NCBI RefSeq assembly: GCF_030035675.1
Contig: NC_084486.1
Coordinates: 96,865,527 to 96,929,526 of the forward strand
Direction of reading: 5' to 3'
Source: Rhineura floridana
Taxonomy: Eukaryota; Chordata; Lepidosauria; Squamata; Rhineuridae
Length of the DNA stretch: 64,000 nucleotides
Shown here one piece after another: positions 43,810 to 55,549 of this stretch (its first letter is position 1; every line of letters starts with the position of its first letter). Below the pieces are notes generated by a model. It was not told where the DNA came from. It worked only from the letters and a program-made list of their open reading frames with translations, and ran no database searches. A program made the position numbers and the translations under genes.

Positions 43810-45897
43810 CTTAAGATGACAGAAATGCTTTAGTCAGTGCTGATGTGTTTTGTTCACAAGCACAGCAGTCCCTAAAAAGTTTGCTTCTGTACTGCAAATT
43901 TGAGAAGTAAAATTTCCAGGTCTTCTACTAGGAAAAAATCCCTTTAGAGGGTAAATCAATCACAAACTGTCTGAACGAGTCTGCATCTAGAAAGACGGAA
44001 CTAATCAAACCTACACAGGTACAAGCTTCCCTCATTCATCTCAATTGGGCGTGAACTTCAAGACCAATTTGAGATCACTTAAACATCAGTCACATTAAAT
44101 GTGTTCCAGCTGTATAGCTCACCATTCACACCCAAGCCAATAGGACTGCCTACTTGTAGTTGTGTATATTCAAAATCTCTTGAAACTCCATTCATTTGAA
44201 ACTGCTGTGTGATTTGTGTATTTACCAGCTGCAGACAAAAGCTTAAATAACCAGCTGGGACTGACCCCTCTAGAGCAATGAGTCCAAGATCCTATTACCA
44301 ACAAACCAACCACACATGCAAACACAAATCGGAGTGTAACTTATGTCAGCTCAGCAGCTTTGAGCAAAAATAATGATTTTTGAAGTACCACTTCCAATTT
44401 TTTTCCTTGGAGTTACTTAGTAAAATTATGTAACTCAGTCAGTCTCTCCCCCATCTCTCTCACTTCCCTATATTAATTAGTTTCAAGAGCTGCAACATAT
44501 TGGCAATGCTGAGATTTCATTCCAGATTTTCAAGTGAATTTTCCTATATAATGCCCAAACTAGGAGATTATCCAAAGTGTAGGGAGAACCCATTTTCAAA
44601 CAAGCACAGGGTTCACTGGGGTGTTCACTTCTACCCATGGTGAAGAGAAGGAAGAGATGTGGTGGAAGAGATGGAAGGAAGCCCAAGGCCCGCACTTTTT
44701 CTTACCAGGTGTGAAAGTGACTGTGAGTGGGTTTGTTTGTTTTTTTGCAATGTCTGAACAACCCAATTATCTCACCTGATTATAATGAAAACCAAATTGT
44801 ATTTTTCTTACAACTAAAATAAAACAGACAAAAAATCCTCCCTAGTATTTAATTTTTGACACTTCGTTCTCAAATGCTTATTATCTACAGAGATCCTAAC
44901 AGCACAATCCAATCCCAAGAACCACTGGGATGAGAGAATTTCAATTCAGAGGTTCTTGGACTTTCCCAGCTGAGCCAAGGCTCAGCCAGCATAAGTCCCT
45001 CCATCAGGGCTCTGTCGGGGCTCAGCCAGTAGAACATAAACTGATGGAGCTTATGCCAGCGTAAGTAAAAGCAACCTAGGGTGTTCCAGGGGAGTGGTGG
45101 GACAGGGCAAGGGGCAACTTACCCCTATTTCCAAACCCTGTTCAGCTCAGTCATGTGACCCAATACTCAATCCTTAAAACTTGGATCCACACTCACTTGC
45201 CAGCTCAGCCGGCAGTAGACCCTCCCAGAGGCTTCCTATGTTAGGATTACTCTGTAAATTATTCAAGAAGGGCGGGGGGGGGGGCGGGGACACAACAACA
45301 AGATACCTCCCTTTGATATGCCCAATTTAATTACTAATATGAGGGTATTCTATCTGCTGCAGCCATGTGGAGAAAGCAAGTCCCACCTACTCAGCAACAC
45401 GTGCCAAGGGAAATCACGTGCAACTGTCTTCTTATTACTGAGAAGAGACTGCATGGAGTCCTGTGACTTTTTTTCTCAGACAATGTGGCTGGACTTCAAA
45501 TTGCTATGACTGTGTAGTGGTTCAATCACAACATCGTGTGAGCAGGCTTTGAATGTCAACTTTTATTGCAATGGTTCATTTTATACTTTCCCTCATTAAC
45601 GCTGCACTGACATCTAGTGGTTCCAGCAAGTAAAATACTCATTCTGTACTTGGATTTTTTTTTATCCTAATGCTTAGAATGTTTACTCAGAATTTAAGTC
45701 CTACCAATTTCACTTAAGACTCACTGAGACTTAAACTGCAAACCTCAGTAGAAAAATATCAAATCACCTTTCAGCTTTGGATAAAAGTATGAAAGATGCG
45801 CTTGTCTGCACAACACATACAAAAGCCAAGCGTTTCCTAGAGAGACTACAAGTGCACAATGCTTGAAATAACGCATCCCCATCATATCAAACTCTAC
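43810..45897. other. CEP63 intron with minor repeats
   Basis: From about 44900 to 45240 there is a repeat-like stretch rich in gctcagccag and ccagctgagcc. A G-run of about 20 bases (ggcggggggggggggcgggg region, 45271-45289) follows. Near 45660-45740 lie aatgtttactcag and taagactcactgag, remnants of a common reptile repeat. No gene. Confidence 0.5.
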
Positions 45898-45963
45898 CTT
45901 TTGAAGCATTTCTGAGAGGTGCTGATTTTCTTGCCTAAGAGTTTCCAACTGAGACAAGACAGC
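45898..45963 (-). CDS. CEP63: CEP63 short exon
   Basis: The acceptor is tgtcacttcag|GCT and the preferred donor AAG|gtagag, giving AVLSQLETLRQENQHLSEML plus QK (22 codons, phase 0 to 0). Human continues KLELGLHE before the next exon. Here the bases after the donor still read VEFDMMG in frame, but no usable donor lies at the matching point. So either the exon is shorter by about 8 codons in this animal or a weak downstream donor is used. The other exon border is firm. Confidence 0.82.
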
Positions 45964-46509
45964 CTGAAGTGACAGGTGGGGGGGGAAAAGTTATTTTTGT
46001 GATTGTTAGTATATTTCAGATGGAGAATGCATATAGCCCTTTGGCTATGTGCTACCCACAAAGGCATGCATTATACAGCCCATAAACTAGTTCAGTTCTG
46101 AGAATCCCAACCTTCATCTTAGCAATTTCCAGCCCTCATAGCTAACTTTGAAAATGTGACGCCAAAAAGACAAAAGGGTCTGGAACAGGCATGCAACCAA
46201 AGAAAAGAAGTCTCATATCATATGGTTTCCTCTAATACAATCAACATAAAAGGGGAGCGTGTTAGCCACTGAGAAGAGTCTTCTAACATGCTTCCTTGTC
46301 CTTTCCTGCTGATTGGAGCTAATCAGAGTAAAAGGAGGTGAGACAGTCTTTTCTCAGTAGTTAACACACTCCTCTTTCATGCTGATTGGCCCCTAGGGAC
46401 CTCTGTTGTTGTGGGAGAAGGCATTAACAAGGATTTCATTCTCAACACCACAGCAAAAAAGGGAGGACATGGCTGTGACTAACATTTCAAGGGGTAACAG
46501 CCTTTTTAC
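45964..46509. other. CEP63 intron, nothing firm
   Basis: 546 bp. Contains gctgattggagctaatcag (46310-46328) and a second gctgattggcccc, possibly an old repeat. No gene. Confidence 0.5.
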
Positions 46510-46695
46510 CCTGTGCTCCACTGCCTTTCGTTCTGCTTTTTCAATCTCTATTTTTAGTTGTTCCAAGCCCAAAGTAGAACAACTAATGGTGATGTCACGC
46601 TGGTGCAGTTCCTGTGTTAGCTGGGTAACCTCCTGCTTCATTCCTTCCAACTGACTGCTGTGACTTCGTTCTTTGTGGGATAGCTGCTCCTTCAG
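46510..46695 (-). CDS. CEP63: CEP63 exon, coiled coil
   Basis: The acceptor is cttctgtctag|CTG and the donor CACAGG|gtaaaa. 62 codons, phase 0 to 0: [40 protein letters not shown], then [13 protein letters not shown]. Human reads [20 protein letters not shown] and KAEDKAVEHK. The match is close enough to fix gene and frame. Confidence 0.95.
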
Positions 46696-47165
46696 CTAGA
46701 CAGAAGGATATATGAAATTTGCAGTTAACATTTCAGTGAGTATCAGCAAGCAGATTGTATACCTCAACATACTTAACAAAAACCTCAACAAAGTCTGATA
46801 CTAAGTTGTCTAGATACACACCCTTCTCCAATTCCTCACTATTGAATTCTAGACTGCAGCACTGTTTCAGAATTCATTCAGTGTTAATGTACACTTAATA
46901 GTCCCACTTGACCTCAGTATATACATTGATCTCCTGCATTCTTGGTGTAGTTGTACTCCACTGAATCAGAGATTCATGATGACCTGGCAAATTTCCCAAA
47001 AATGAAGTGACAAATGGAATTATTCACATTCTGGCAGTAATAACAATACACGACTGCCCTTCCCCCGTTCCTGGGCTTCTACTGCACACTGTCAACAACA
47101 AAAAAGTGCAAATATGACAAAGCAGAGGCCATATTTAGAAAATACTACAGGAATGAAAAAGTCTA
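46696..47165. other. CEP63 intron, nothing recognised
   Basis: About 470 bp of ordinary intron before the repeat at 47.17 kb. Confidence 0.5.
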
Positions 47166-47575
47166 GAGTAAGAATGGGGAACTTCAGGCCTGGGGTCTGA
47201 ATGCAGCTTTCCAGGCCTCTCTGTCTAGCCCTCTGGACTCTCCCCAGCCTGCATCCCCACACCAGCAACAACCCTTCTCCCCAGGTCACACCACTAACTG
47301 GCCCTGCTTTGCACCCTCCTCGTGTGTTTATGCCTGGCTCAAATGTGTACTTCAATTCTGATAATGTTTGTTTGCTTGGATGAAAGATAGTGAGGGATAT
47401 GTGAGTGTGTGTAGAAATTAGACTATCATAAAATTAACATTTGTTGCTCCGCCCACTTTTGCTTCTGGCCTCACCCACAATTGGCATGTAACCCCTGGAA
47501 AGTTGCCTAGAATGGAATAATATGCCCTCTGGCTGAAAAGCTTCCTCATCCATGCTACAGGTTGAGCCACTAATC
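47166..47575 (+). repeat. interspersed MITE-like repeat, second copy
   Basis: It runs from gaatggggaacttcaggcct to gctgaaaagcttcctcatcc, whose ends are partly inverted (ggggaac/ gctgaaaagcttcc). It is the unbroken version of the repeat that the 5S SINE splits at 4646-5195, in the reverse orientation. Typical internal text: gctccgcccacttttgcttc and caattggcatgtaacccctg. Confidence 0.6.
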
Positions 47576-48039
47576 CAGCATTAGCACTGACAGAAAAGAA
47601 CAGGACCCCTTCCTGAAATCATGCACAGGGAAGCATCCAAGGTGAATTCTCTTTCCTGGGGGTATGTAACTCATCTGATTTATAAGAGGTGTTTTCTGTT
47701 CCACTGTGCATGGTTTGAATAGGGGCTCATGTGCTGTTCCTCTTCTAATGCCAGTGCTGGACTAGTGCCCCAGTCCACAGACTGTTGCATTCCGCTATTC
47801 TTCAAGAATATATCACTTTTTTAGTATTTTTTCTGGCTTTCTAACACTAACACACATTACATGAAAGCCCTTTCATTTCAATAGACATAATTTTCAAATG
47901 GGTTCTCTTAGGAGCATAGCCTCAAGACACAATGCAGGCATTAGCTTATACATTCTGTGCTTATTTATACCTACCTCACCTTTAGTATCCCTAATGAAAC
48001 CAACATCCTGTATTTAGCAGTGCCATCTTATATTATTAA

Positions 48040-48290
48040 TTAGTTAATTAGATTTGTTATTTGCCCTTTACCAAAAGGTCCAAGGGTGGGTTATAAAATA
48101 AAAAACACAATTATAAAAACTAAAAAAGTTACAGCCGATAAACAAAAAAGTGTAAAAACAATTAAAAACAGTTCCATATATAAAAACAGTTAAAAATAAT
48201 TCCAATACAAATGCAGACTGAGATTAAGATTTCTGCTTAAAAGACGCTGAAAGATGAAGGTCTTTGCTAGGTGCCAAAAAGACAAAAGAA
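48040..48290 (-). mobile_element. LINE 3' end remnant, same family as 60.9-62.2 kb
   Basis: The block atgcagactgagattaagat and ctgcttaaaag, followed by tgctaggtgccaaaaag, repeats 60928-60998 (atgcagactgggataaggtc; taggtgccgaaaagg). A-rich sequence at 48090-48200 marks the tail end. Confidence 0.65.
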
Positions 48291-48539
48291 ATGTATGTCT
48301 GCACAGGAGTAACCACTGAAAAGAGTGGGGCTTACTCCCAAGAAAATGGAAATAGGAAGCAGCCCAATAAATTCCCATGATGTCCAAACCTATTTTAAAA
48401 TGATATACATCTGCATACTTGTTATTTCCCTCTGTACTATTTTCGTAAAATATTGTCAACACACTGTCGTTTGCATGGTTGCCAACAGATGACACTAGCA
48501 TGTAAACTGTAGTATGACAACAACTAGGAGGAGTGGGGA

Positions 48540-49365
48540 CTGCCCTGTGGTGAGGCAAGGGGAAAGAGGGAGTAGCTGCAGTGATCCACTCATTCGCTTG
48601 ACTGTTTGCCGTTTACTTGCTTCACCCCATGGAGAGGCTTGTTTGATTGTGGGAGGGGGAAGGTGTTAACAGTATAGTGTGTGGGATAGAGGGAGATGGC
48701 GAGAAGCATGCATTGTCTATGAGCATATGCACATGTGAGAGAAAGAAAGGGGGTATGTATGCATGAGTGCCTTGGAGGGAGCAATGTGTAGTGTGTGTAG
48801 TATATGAAGTTAAGGAGAGGAAGTGTACCAAAAGTGGATTCCTTGAGTGGAGGGAAGAGAGTGGAGCGTACCAAGTTAGATCAGAACAATGTTGCAGGAT
48901 TCCTAATAGGGTGGGTAGGAAGTAGGGTGTACCAGAAGGAGAGCAGGGAGGAGGGAGAAAGGGAAAATAGGGGGTGCCAAGGATACAAAACCATGGGGGT
49001 GGAGCTAAGGGGCATGGACCAAAGAGGGAAATAGGGGGGAGAGAAGTGTCCCAAATAGCAGAAAAATAGTGAGAAGGAGTGAACCAATGGGAAAAACAAA
49101 GGGGGGTGAGAGAAAGAGGAGAAAATGGGAGTGTACTAAGGAGATTAATCATGGGGGGGAACACAGGAGGAGGGAAAGGCACTCTTTTGCATGCAGGGAG
49201 TCTTGCAAGGTCTCTTGAAAAGGGGGTTGGCAGAAAGAGGGCAGGTAGAGACATGGAAATGGTGACTTAGCAGATGCATGGGGTGGGAAGGAAAGGTCTA
49301 AGGGGTTACCATGTGTGGAGTGGGAGAGGGGTTGGCAAGTAAAGCCAGCAGCGGGGTACAACCCC
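48540..49365. repeat. purine-rich low-complexity tract
   Basis: The + strand is strongly G/A-rich with many gggag, gagaga and gtgtg runs. The complement stays open for 210 codons only because pyrimidine-rich strands lack stops; the predicted text is Leu/Pro/Ser-rich and looks non-coding. Confidence 0.75.
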
Positions 49366-49399
49366 CCTGATACTTATTTATTTGCACAATAGGCCTCAC

Positions 49400-49514
49400 C
49401 TTTTTTATCTCAGCCTTGGCCTGGCACAGATGCTCTTCAGTCAACTGCAGATCCCGGCATTTCTCAGTTAACAATTCACTCGGTTGGATGTGCTTTGCAT
49501 TTGCAGACCTCAGG
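49400..49514 (-). CDS. CEP63: CEP63 exon, coiled coil
   Basis: The acceptor is ggagtttag|C and the donor AAAAAG|gtgagg. It encodes (S)LRSANAKHIQPSELLTEKCR, then DLQLTEEHLCQAKAEIKK. With the previous exon it reads LEGSLRSANAK, as LEGSLESVSATCK in human, which favours this acceptor over a second in-frame AG six bases further on. It starts in phase 2 and ends in phase 0. Confidence 0.9.
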
Positions 49515-50430
49515 CTAAACTCCAAAATGGTACAGACACAGAAAAAAAATCAAATTTTTGTTGGAAGTGGGGCAAGAGTAACTCCTGTTTGGGTTCTTTT
49601 GTTTGGATTCCAGAAGGAAGATGGAGTTAGGGTCCTCCAGCTGACTAGACTTGCCTACCTTTACCTGTGCTTTTCTCTACCTAACTTCCTTCCATTGTAA
49701 ATTGATATGCTCAGGGAAGCTGACCTGCCCCTCCTTCCTTTGTCTTCCTCTTCAACTGTCTGAGGAGAGAGGAGACATCTTTGTCTTTGCTCTCTCTCCT
49801 GAGCCATGAGGGCAATACCCAAGTCTGGGCATATTGCCTCCAACTTAGTTAGAACTAGGTATGCCTTTCCTATCTACTATGTATTTCTAAAAATAAAGTA
49901 GCTTTTTCTTATTTTACTATGTCTTAGTCTCAGTGATCTAAATGCAGGGTAAAAGTCTGCTACTTAGGTAAATACACACACTGGCACACACGCAGCTCAA
50001 ACAGCTGAATCACTGTGCATACGTATTTCCATAACAATATTTTATAAGCTATTGTAGCAAGCGCTCAGAGAAGAATGTGGCAGTCATTTTGCAATTATCT
50101 GTGCCCCAAATAATTCTGATGTACAAATCCCACCCAGAACATCCAAGTTATGTATTTTTTGTAGCTTGCTGTTAACTCAAACAATTCAATAGAAGAAAAA
50201 GTTGTTATTATGGCCACTGTAGCCAGCATACATGATTCTTAGACCATAGTATGAGATAAAAATACCCTAACAGTCAGCTGTCTCCAAGGAAGAAAGTCAT
50301 ATTCGTATAACCCAAAATAAATTGCTAAAAGCTTTTAAGTATTTCTAAGCCACCAACAAAGTCCCAAGTTACATTAAAGATGACCAAATTCTTTTCTAAA
50401 GATGGAGAAAATTTTGAGGTGATCATTTAC
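49515..50430. other. CEP63 intron, nothing recognised
   Basis: About 0.9 kb of intron without a repeat I can name. Confidence 0.5.
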
Positions 50431-50550
50431 CTGCCCTCAAGACGAGACATTTCAGCATGATCTAGTTGCAAGCATATGCTCTCCAACTCTGCCCCATCAT
50501 GACAGATTTCTTTGGCTCCTTCAGTGCTCTGCAGGCGTTCTTCCAATGAC
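50431..50550 (-). CDS. CEP63: CEP63 exon, coiled coil
   Basis: The acceptor is ttcctgtacag|G and the donor GGGCAG|gtaaat. It encodes SLEERLQSTEGAKEICHDGA, then ELESICLQLDHAEMSRLEG, phase 2 to 2. This is the most diverged of the exons from human, where the matching part (SVLSQLN to AEVTCLEG) is also variable. The LEGS junction supports it. Confidence 0.88.
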
Positions 50551-52199
50551 CTGTACAGGAACACGGGTCAATTCCTGAAGACCTTAGCCTTCTGATCTCC
50601 AAATTAAATCAGCCACACCAGTTCTGTTTGGAGACGTGTAAGTAGACACACAACACAGATAAACACTGCAATGGGTGTTACTGAAGTGCTAAATATATTA
50701 TTAAAACAGAAACAAAAGTACCTCAGGTCTGCATTAACAGCAATTGTCAGTCAATGAAATAACAGTGGCAGATTGCTATTCTCACCATGAGTGTTGCAAA
50801 TGATGAAGGGAACAGCACAGTCCTGCTGTGTTACCCACCTTGAGCTTTGTCCTAGTACAGCTATGACTCAATTTACACGTAACACTAAGCCAAACCATGC
50901 TCCTAGAGGGGATTGTGGGCACTTTGATCATTCACCCCACAATGTCTGCCAAAGAAAAGTGCTCAACTTTTGAAACCCCATGTCCAACAGGAGTTCACTA
51001 TCTTAAAGTATTTTTTAAAATGACATATACATGATATTCTGAGTAGCTGTAAGTCATCAAAACAAAGGACAGTGAGTCTTGCAGGCATTTTATGGCGGGC
51101 TCTGTGATGCTACAAAGCGTGTAAGAATTACTTGGAATGGAAAGCTGGATTTATCTTAGTTATACTGTGGCTATTACCAGAAAATGAGTCATACAATAAA
51201 GCTGGGGTCCATAAATTTGCTTGCCAGAGATGCCCAGACAAATATCTGTCCCCTATCCTAGTGAGTGAGAAATGCAGCAGTGATGAGCCTTTGTCTCCCT
51301 CCGCACCATCAAGCTGAGAAGGAGAAGAGGCTAATCCCCACATTTGCACTAAACTTTGGATGTTGTCCAATTACCTGCTTGGATTTGGATTCCTGCATTG
51401 AGCAGGGGGTTGGACTCAATGGCCTTATAGGCCCCTTCCAACTCTACTATTCTATGATTCTATACCTGAAGTTCAGCAGGATGCCAAGAGACAAGACCCA
51501 TCCATCAGGTGGCAGACGGGGTTTGTGTCAAGCACAAGTTTTCCTATCTATCAAGGCCAGTAGAAATTTGTGGATCCTTGGAATGAAGGAATGAGATAGT
51601 CAATAACTCTAAGGAAAAAATGAATTTAGTTGGGCTGGAATTTCATGCACGTCACGGACAGTAGTACAAAATCCTAAAAAAACCCAAAATGTATGAATTT
51701 GCTACAGTGGCAATTCTAAATTCAGAGAAATAGGATTAGTGGTATAGAGAATAAACAACAAGCATAGCTTCACTTTATTTTATATTACAAAAACAAACCA
51801 TTAAATTTGGCAAGCGTACTTGTCAACCTTCCTCTACTGAAAGAGTTATATAAAGAGGTAGGAGATTATGGTAGCTTCTGGTGAAGGTTTGATGCCTCAC
51901 TGAAATCCTTTCAAACTGGTAACAGCTGATTTGTCTCTTCATCTATTTCTCTCTCCAAAAAACATTTAGCAAAAAAATCTTAAATCATATTGTGGACTTA
52001 TTGTGTTTTTTTTCTTTTAAAGAATGTATTTACCAAACACTGGATTCTAATCTCTATCTGTCTTACATTTAGGGAGAACTGGCCATACGTTCTTGACTTC
52101 GAATGGAAAACAGATGTACCACAGACTTGTCTTAGGTAGAACATGCAGGTTTCAGGTAAAGGGCAATGTCTGGATATGTTTTGATGCCAAGAATCATAC
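50551..52199. other. CEP63 intron with a CR1 tail
   Basis: Apart from the CR1 3' end at 51378-51463 no feature is recognised in this 1.65-kb intron. Confidence 0.5.
51378..51463 (+). mobile_element. CR1 LINE 3' tail
   Basis: The run gcattgagcagggggttgga, ctcaatggcc, ccccttccaactctac and the end attctatgattctat is the classic CR1 3' terminus with its ATTCTATG octamer repeats. It is a short 5'-truncated copy. Confidence 0.88.
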
Positions 52200-52345
52200 C
52201 TGATGAGAGTTTCTTTGGACCACACAGTTTCAGTTAGTTTGGACACCTCCTTCTGTAAGTGTTCATTATGAATCTGTAAGCTGTTAATGAAGTCCTCCTG
52301 AGACAGCAGAGTGGCCCTGAGTTCCATCTTTTCATCATGTAGAAC
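52200..52345 (-). CDS. CEP63: CEP63 exon, coiled coil
   Basis: The acceptor is cttcttctgaag-type (tctgaag|GTT) and the donor CATCAG|gtatga. It encodes VLHDEKMELRATLLSQEDFI, then NSLQIHNEHLQKEVSKLTET and VWSKETLI. Human has ALQEEKRELKAALQSQENLI and KEKLQEKV. It starts in phase 0 and ends in phase 2. Confidence 0.93.
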
Positions 52346-52463
52346 CTTCAGAAGAGAAGATTAAAATCACTGGTACATCAATACAATAAATAAGATTAAG
52401 GTAACAATGTTAGAATTAAGCAAGCTATTGTGCCTATGTGTACATACACCCAAAGGGGAGGAC

Positions 52464-53320
52464 TGTGATGATCCTGTATTAGTGTAAATAGGGTAAGTGC
52501 TGTTTGTTTAGAAGATACATGGTAAGTGGAGTGAAAGAGGAGGGGGAGTGAATGGGCAGTAGAATGCTGGATGATTGGCTGAGTGTTTAAAATGGCTGAC
52601 AGTATAAAAAGGAAGAATGACAGGTAAATCTGGGTGGATGTGAAGTGGATGTGAGGTGGATGTGGTGTGGATGTGAGGTGGACGTTGGTGGGTTTGAGAG
52701 AGTTGTTTGTCAGGAGAGCGTGGAGAAGGAGGGGGGTGGAGTTCGGATTAGTATTAGATAAAACCATATGCTTATGTGCCTTATGAAGAAATCTTGTTAA
52801 TCTTGTTCTCTGTGTTATTTAATAAATACTTAATTTGGTTTACCAGAGGCCTGATCCTTGGCTGGGGTTTCACAGACCAGAAGGGAGGGTGAGGTAAATA
52901 ACCAAGGCTGAAGAGTGGCAAATGGTGGCAGCGGGTGAAGGGAAGAATATAACACCACAAGTATTCAGAGCAAACCAGAATTATAAGCAGTCTGAGTAAA
53001 TCAAAGGGATTGGGACAGCTTAAGCACGCAGTCACAGAGGTAACCTAATTGAGGGAGACTCAGGCAGAGACTCTAGGAATACTGGTTATAGGACGTGACT
53101 GGTGGTGCTGCCTAGCAGGGGGATCTGTTGAGATCTATGCTAGAGCGGAGAGGGAAACCATAGACAGTCCGGACTGGTGGAGTCCCTGGTGGTGCCTAGA
53201 GACAGGCAGTAACCACGAGCAGGTAGGAACCTGACAGGGAGAGCCAGGGAAGGGCGTCACAAGGACAACTTGGAAGAACCCCTTCCCTAACAGACATTGC
53301 TTCTCAGCTTGACTCAGGAT
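52464..53320 (+). mobile_element. solo-LTR-like fossil with leader
   Basis: The stretch has the parts of an LTR: TG start at 52464, a TATA box (gtataaaaagg near 52603), AATAAA at 52821-52826 shortly before the likely end of R, then ggtggcagcgggtgaag near 52925, which resembles the primer-site region that follows LTRs. About 400 bp of leader-like sequence follows. There is no gag, pol or second LTR, so it is a remnant. A small tandem repeat (gtggatgtgaggtggatgtg type) lies at 52632-52690. Family and age are uncertain. Confidence 0.5.
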
Positions 53321-53414
53321 AAAGCTGGGATAAGCCTACTTAACTAATGACTTGCCAGCCCACTACCATTACAAGCTGTACGTTACCCTGCTTCAGAGCA
53401 ATTCACTCACAGAC

Positions 53415-53648
53415 CTCCAGTGAGTTCCGGGAAACTTTCAACTCATCTAGGACTCTTTGTTGTTCCTCCAGAATTTTCTGATTTGTATCAGTCAGATCAT
53501 CCACTCTCATATTTAGTCTTTCCACTTCCAGTTCATTGGCACAGATAGTGTCATTGGCTCTTTCAAGTTTGCTAGTTAGATGATGAATTTCAGAGTGGCT
53601 TGCCAACTCCACAGACTCAAACATTTGCTTCTGACTGGACAGCTGAGC
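53415..53648 (-). CDS. CEP63: CEP63 exon, long coiled coil
   Basis: The acceptor is gtatgttacag|GCT and the donor CTGGAG|gtctgt. 78 codons, phase 0 to 0: [60 protein letters not shown] and EEQQRVLDELKVSRNSLE. Human has [20 protein letters not shown]. A second GT five bases on (gtgagt) is a better donor by sequence but would end in phase 1, which does not fit the next exon. Confidence 0.94.
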
Positions 53649-55395
53649 CTGTAACATACAGAACACTGTTCTGTTAAATTCTCCACCCCAGCATAAATGA
53701 AACGGGTTAAGGTCTATTTTTATCCACTTGTAGCATTGATCATGACACCACTTCTGGAAGAAAGGAGAATCAAGAGGTTTACAAGAGCAACTTCTCCAGC
53801 TGCAGCAAATGTTGCTAAAGGAATATAACACGCTTACTTATGATACAGTCATTATAAGCGATACCGGAAATAAGAGCAAGCACATGTTTGGAATCTGCAG
53901 AAATTATCTCTTCTATAAGGCATCCATGAAAATTAAGGGATAGATATACACAAAACCCTTTGTGCAGGACTTGTAAAGCAACCTAGGCATGCATTGCTTT
54001 TAAATGCAGATATGCAACCAGCAGTGATGTAGGGCAGGGAATATTTTCAGTTTTATGTTTTTCTTCTTTTAGAAATGCATCATTTCATAAAGTTAGTTAC
54101 ATAATGAATACAATACAAATCTAATTGGGCAATTGGAATGGATATTATGTTAAGAGAAATTTAAAAACAAAAGTTGTAATTATTTTTTAGCCAACTATCC
54201 CTAGGACGCACATATGTTTATGCATATAGCTCTTCAGGCATGCTAAAATTAACCAACCATTGTCAGTATCTTCCTTATTTTTCCCTTAAAACCTAAATAA
54301 TGTAGGGAATATGTATATAATTGTCTTCACTTTTTAAAATATTTACAAGTATCCCAATCAAAATAATTCCCAAGTAAAGCTTTGATTTTGTGCAAATATA
54401 GGAAACTGAACTAATTCAACTTTATTTTCTCTCATCAAGTATTTCAGTTCAACTATTTTTGACTTTTGAAAAAACTTCAGATATTTATAGAGTGGGTAAA
54501 ATTAACATGACATGTTTTGTAAAAAAAATTATTAACTGCAAGTCAAGCAAACATGTTAAATAAGATCTTCATTGATTTAGGGCAGAAGAAAGTTTTATGA
54601 AAAGCTCACATTGCCAGCATCCAAGGCTGCACAACTACAGCAAGGTATTTGTCTTTAAAAGGCTTATACTTCGTTTGAGCAAATCTGCCAGCGTTTGACT
54701 TTCAATAAAGCCACTATCAGTGTCAGCTTTAGTCCTGTCACTACCAACTTCTGCCATGCACAACTTCCACTCAGTAGCAACTCTGGAGTCCATTAAGTGC
54801 AAAGCTCCCAGCAAGAGCTTCTTATCAGTGTCTGCTGCGATTACATTGGACCAAATTTCTTCACAGCTGGCACCTAGTCGGTTAAACTAACTAAGACACA
54901 GCAGCACTAACTCAATGAACAGATTAATTTTTCAGAAACAGCAGAGGTGCTGTACTCTTGGTTCAGGAGACACAAACAGAGCTATGAATTTGCACTACTT
55001 TGATTACCTTGCCACACGCACACCTTGTAAGAAATGCACCATTTTTTAAAAGTAATACTTAAACAGTTTGCATAGATTTTGTGGCATGTTGTCTGGCACT
55101 TGGCAGCTACACAGCTTTGGACAAAATAGTTTTTAACTATTTCACATTATGCTATTCCCCTACAAGAATCATTTTATAGCATATCACCAACTAGTACTTA
55201 ACAGTACATGGGAGCATTTGCATTTCAGCCATTGCACAGATTTCAAATTATTTCCTGGCTATGGGTACAGGGTTTTCCATCAGGAGATTCAAGGTCATTT
55301 CAATGGTAACCTGAATTGCACTAAGGCTCAGAAGATTGCCAATAAGTCCTCTCCCTGACTTCCAAGGCAAACTCATCATTATCCATTAACTCTAC
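53649..55395. other. CEP63 intron, nothing recognised
   Basis: 1.75 kb of AT-rich intron. No repeat or conserved frame seen. Confidence 0.5.
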
Positions 55396-55509
55396 CTGAA
55401 TGATCTCAGACTGCTCAGCCAAAGCTTTCCTCTGTGCTTCCAGTGATGCCACATGTTGTTGGTAGTGCAAGCGATGCTTCTCCCAATTTTGAGATTTTTG
55501 GCGGAACTC
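55396..55509 (-). CDS. CEP63: CEP63 exon beside the palindrome
   Basis: The acceptor is gtctttacag|GAG and the donor ATTCAG|gtagag. 38 codons, phase 0 to 0: [20 protein letters not shown] and [18 protein letters not shown], nearly the same as human ([20 protein letters not shown]). Being symmetric, it could be skipped without a frame change. Its acceptor lies only 40 bp from the edge of a 0.78-kb palindrome. Confidence 0.96.
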
Positions 55510-55549
55510 CTGTAAAGACAATTGCTATTCACAATCCATCTGGTTTTTC

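Noticed and set aside
48622-49254. 210-codon open frame on the - strand
   Set aside because: It lies in a purine-rich tract, its text is Leu/Pro/Ser/Phe-rich without any domain, and the openness follows from base composition.
53405-53414. Alternative CEP63 donor (gtgagt) after 53415
   Set aside because: It has the better consensus but would end in phase 1 and break the join to exon 52200-52345, while GAG|gtctgt keeps both length and phase.
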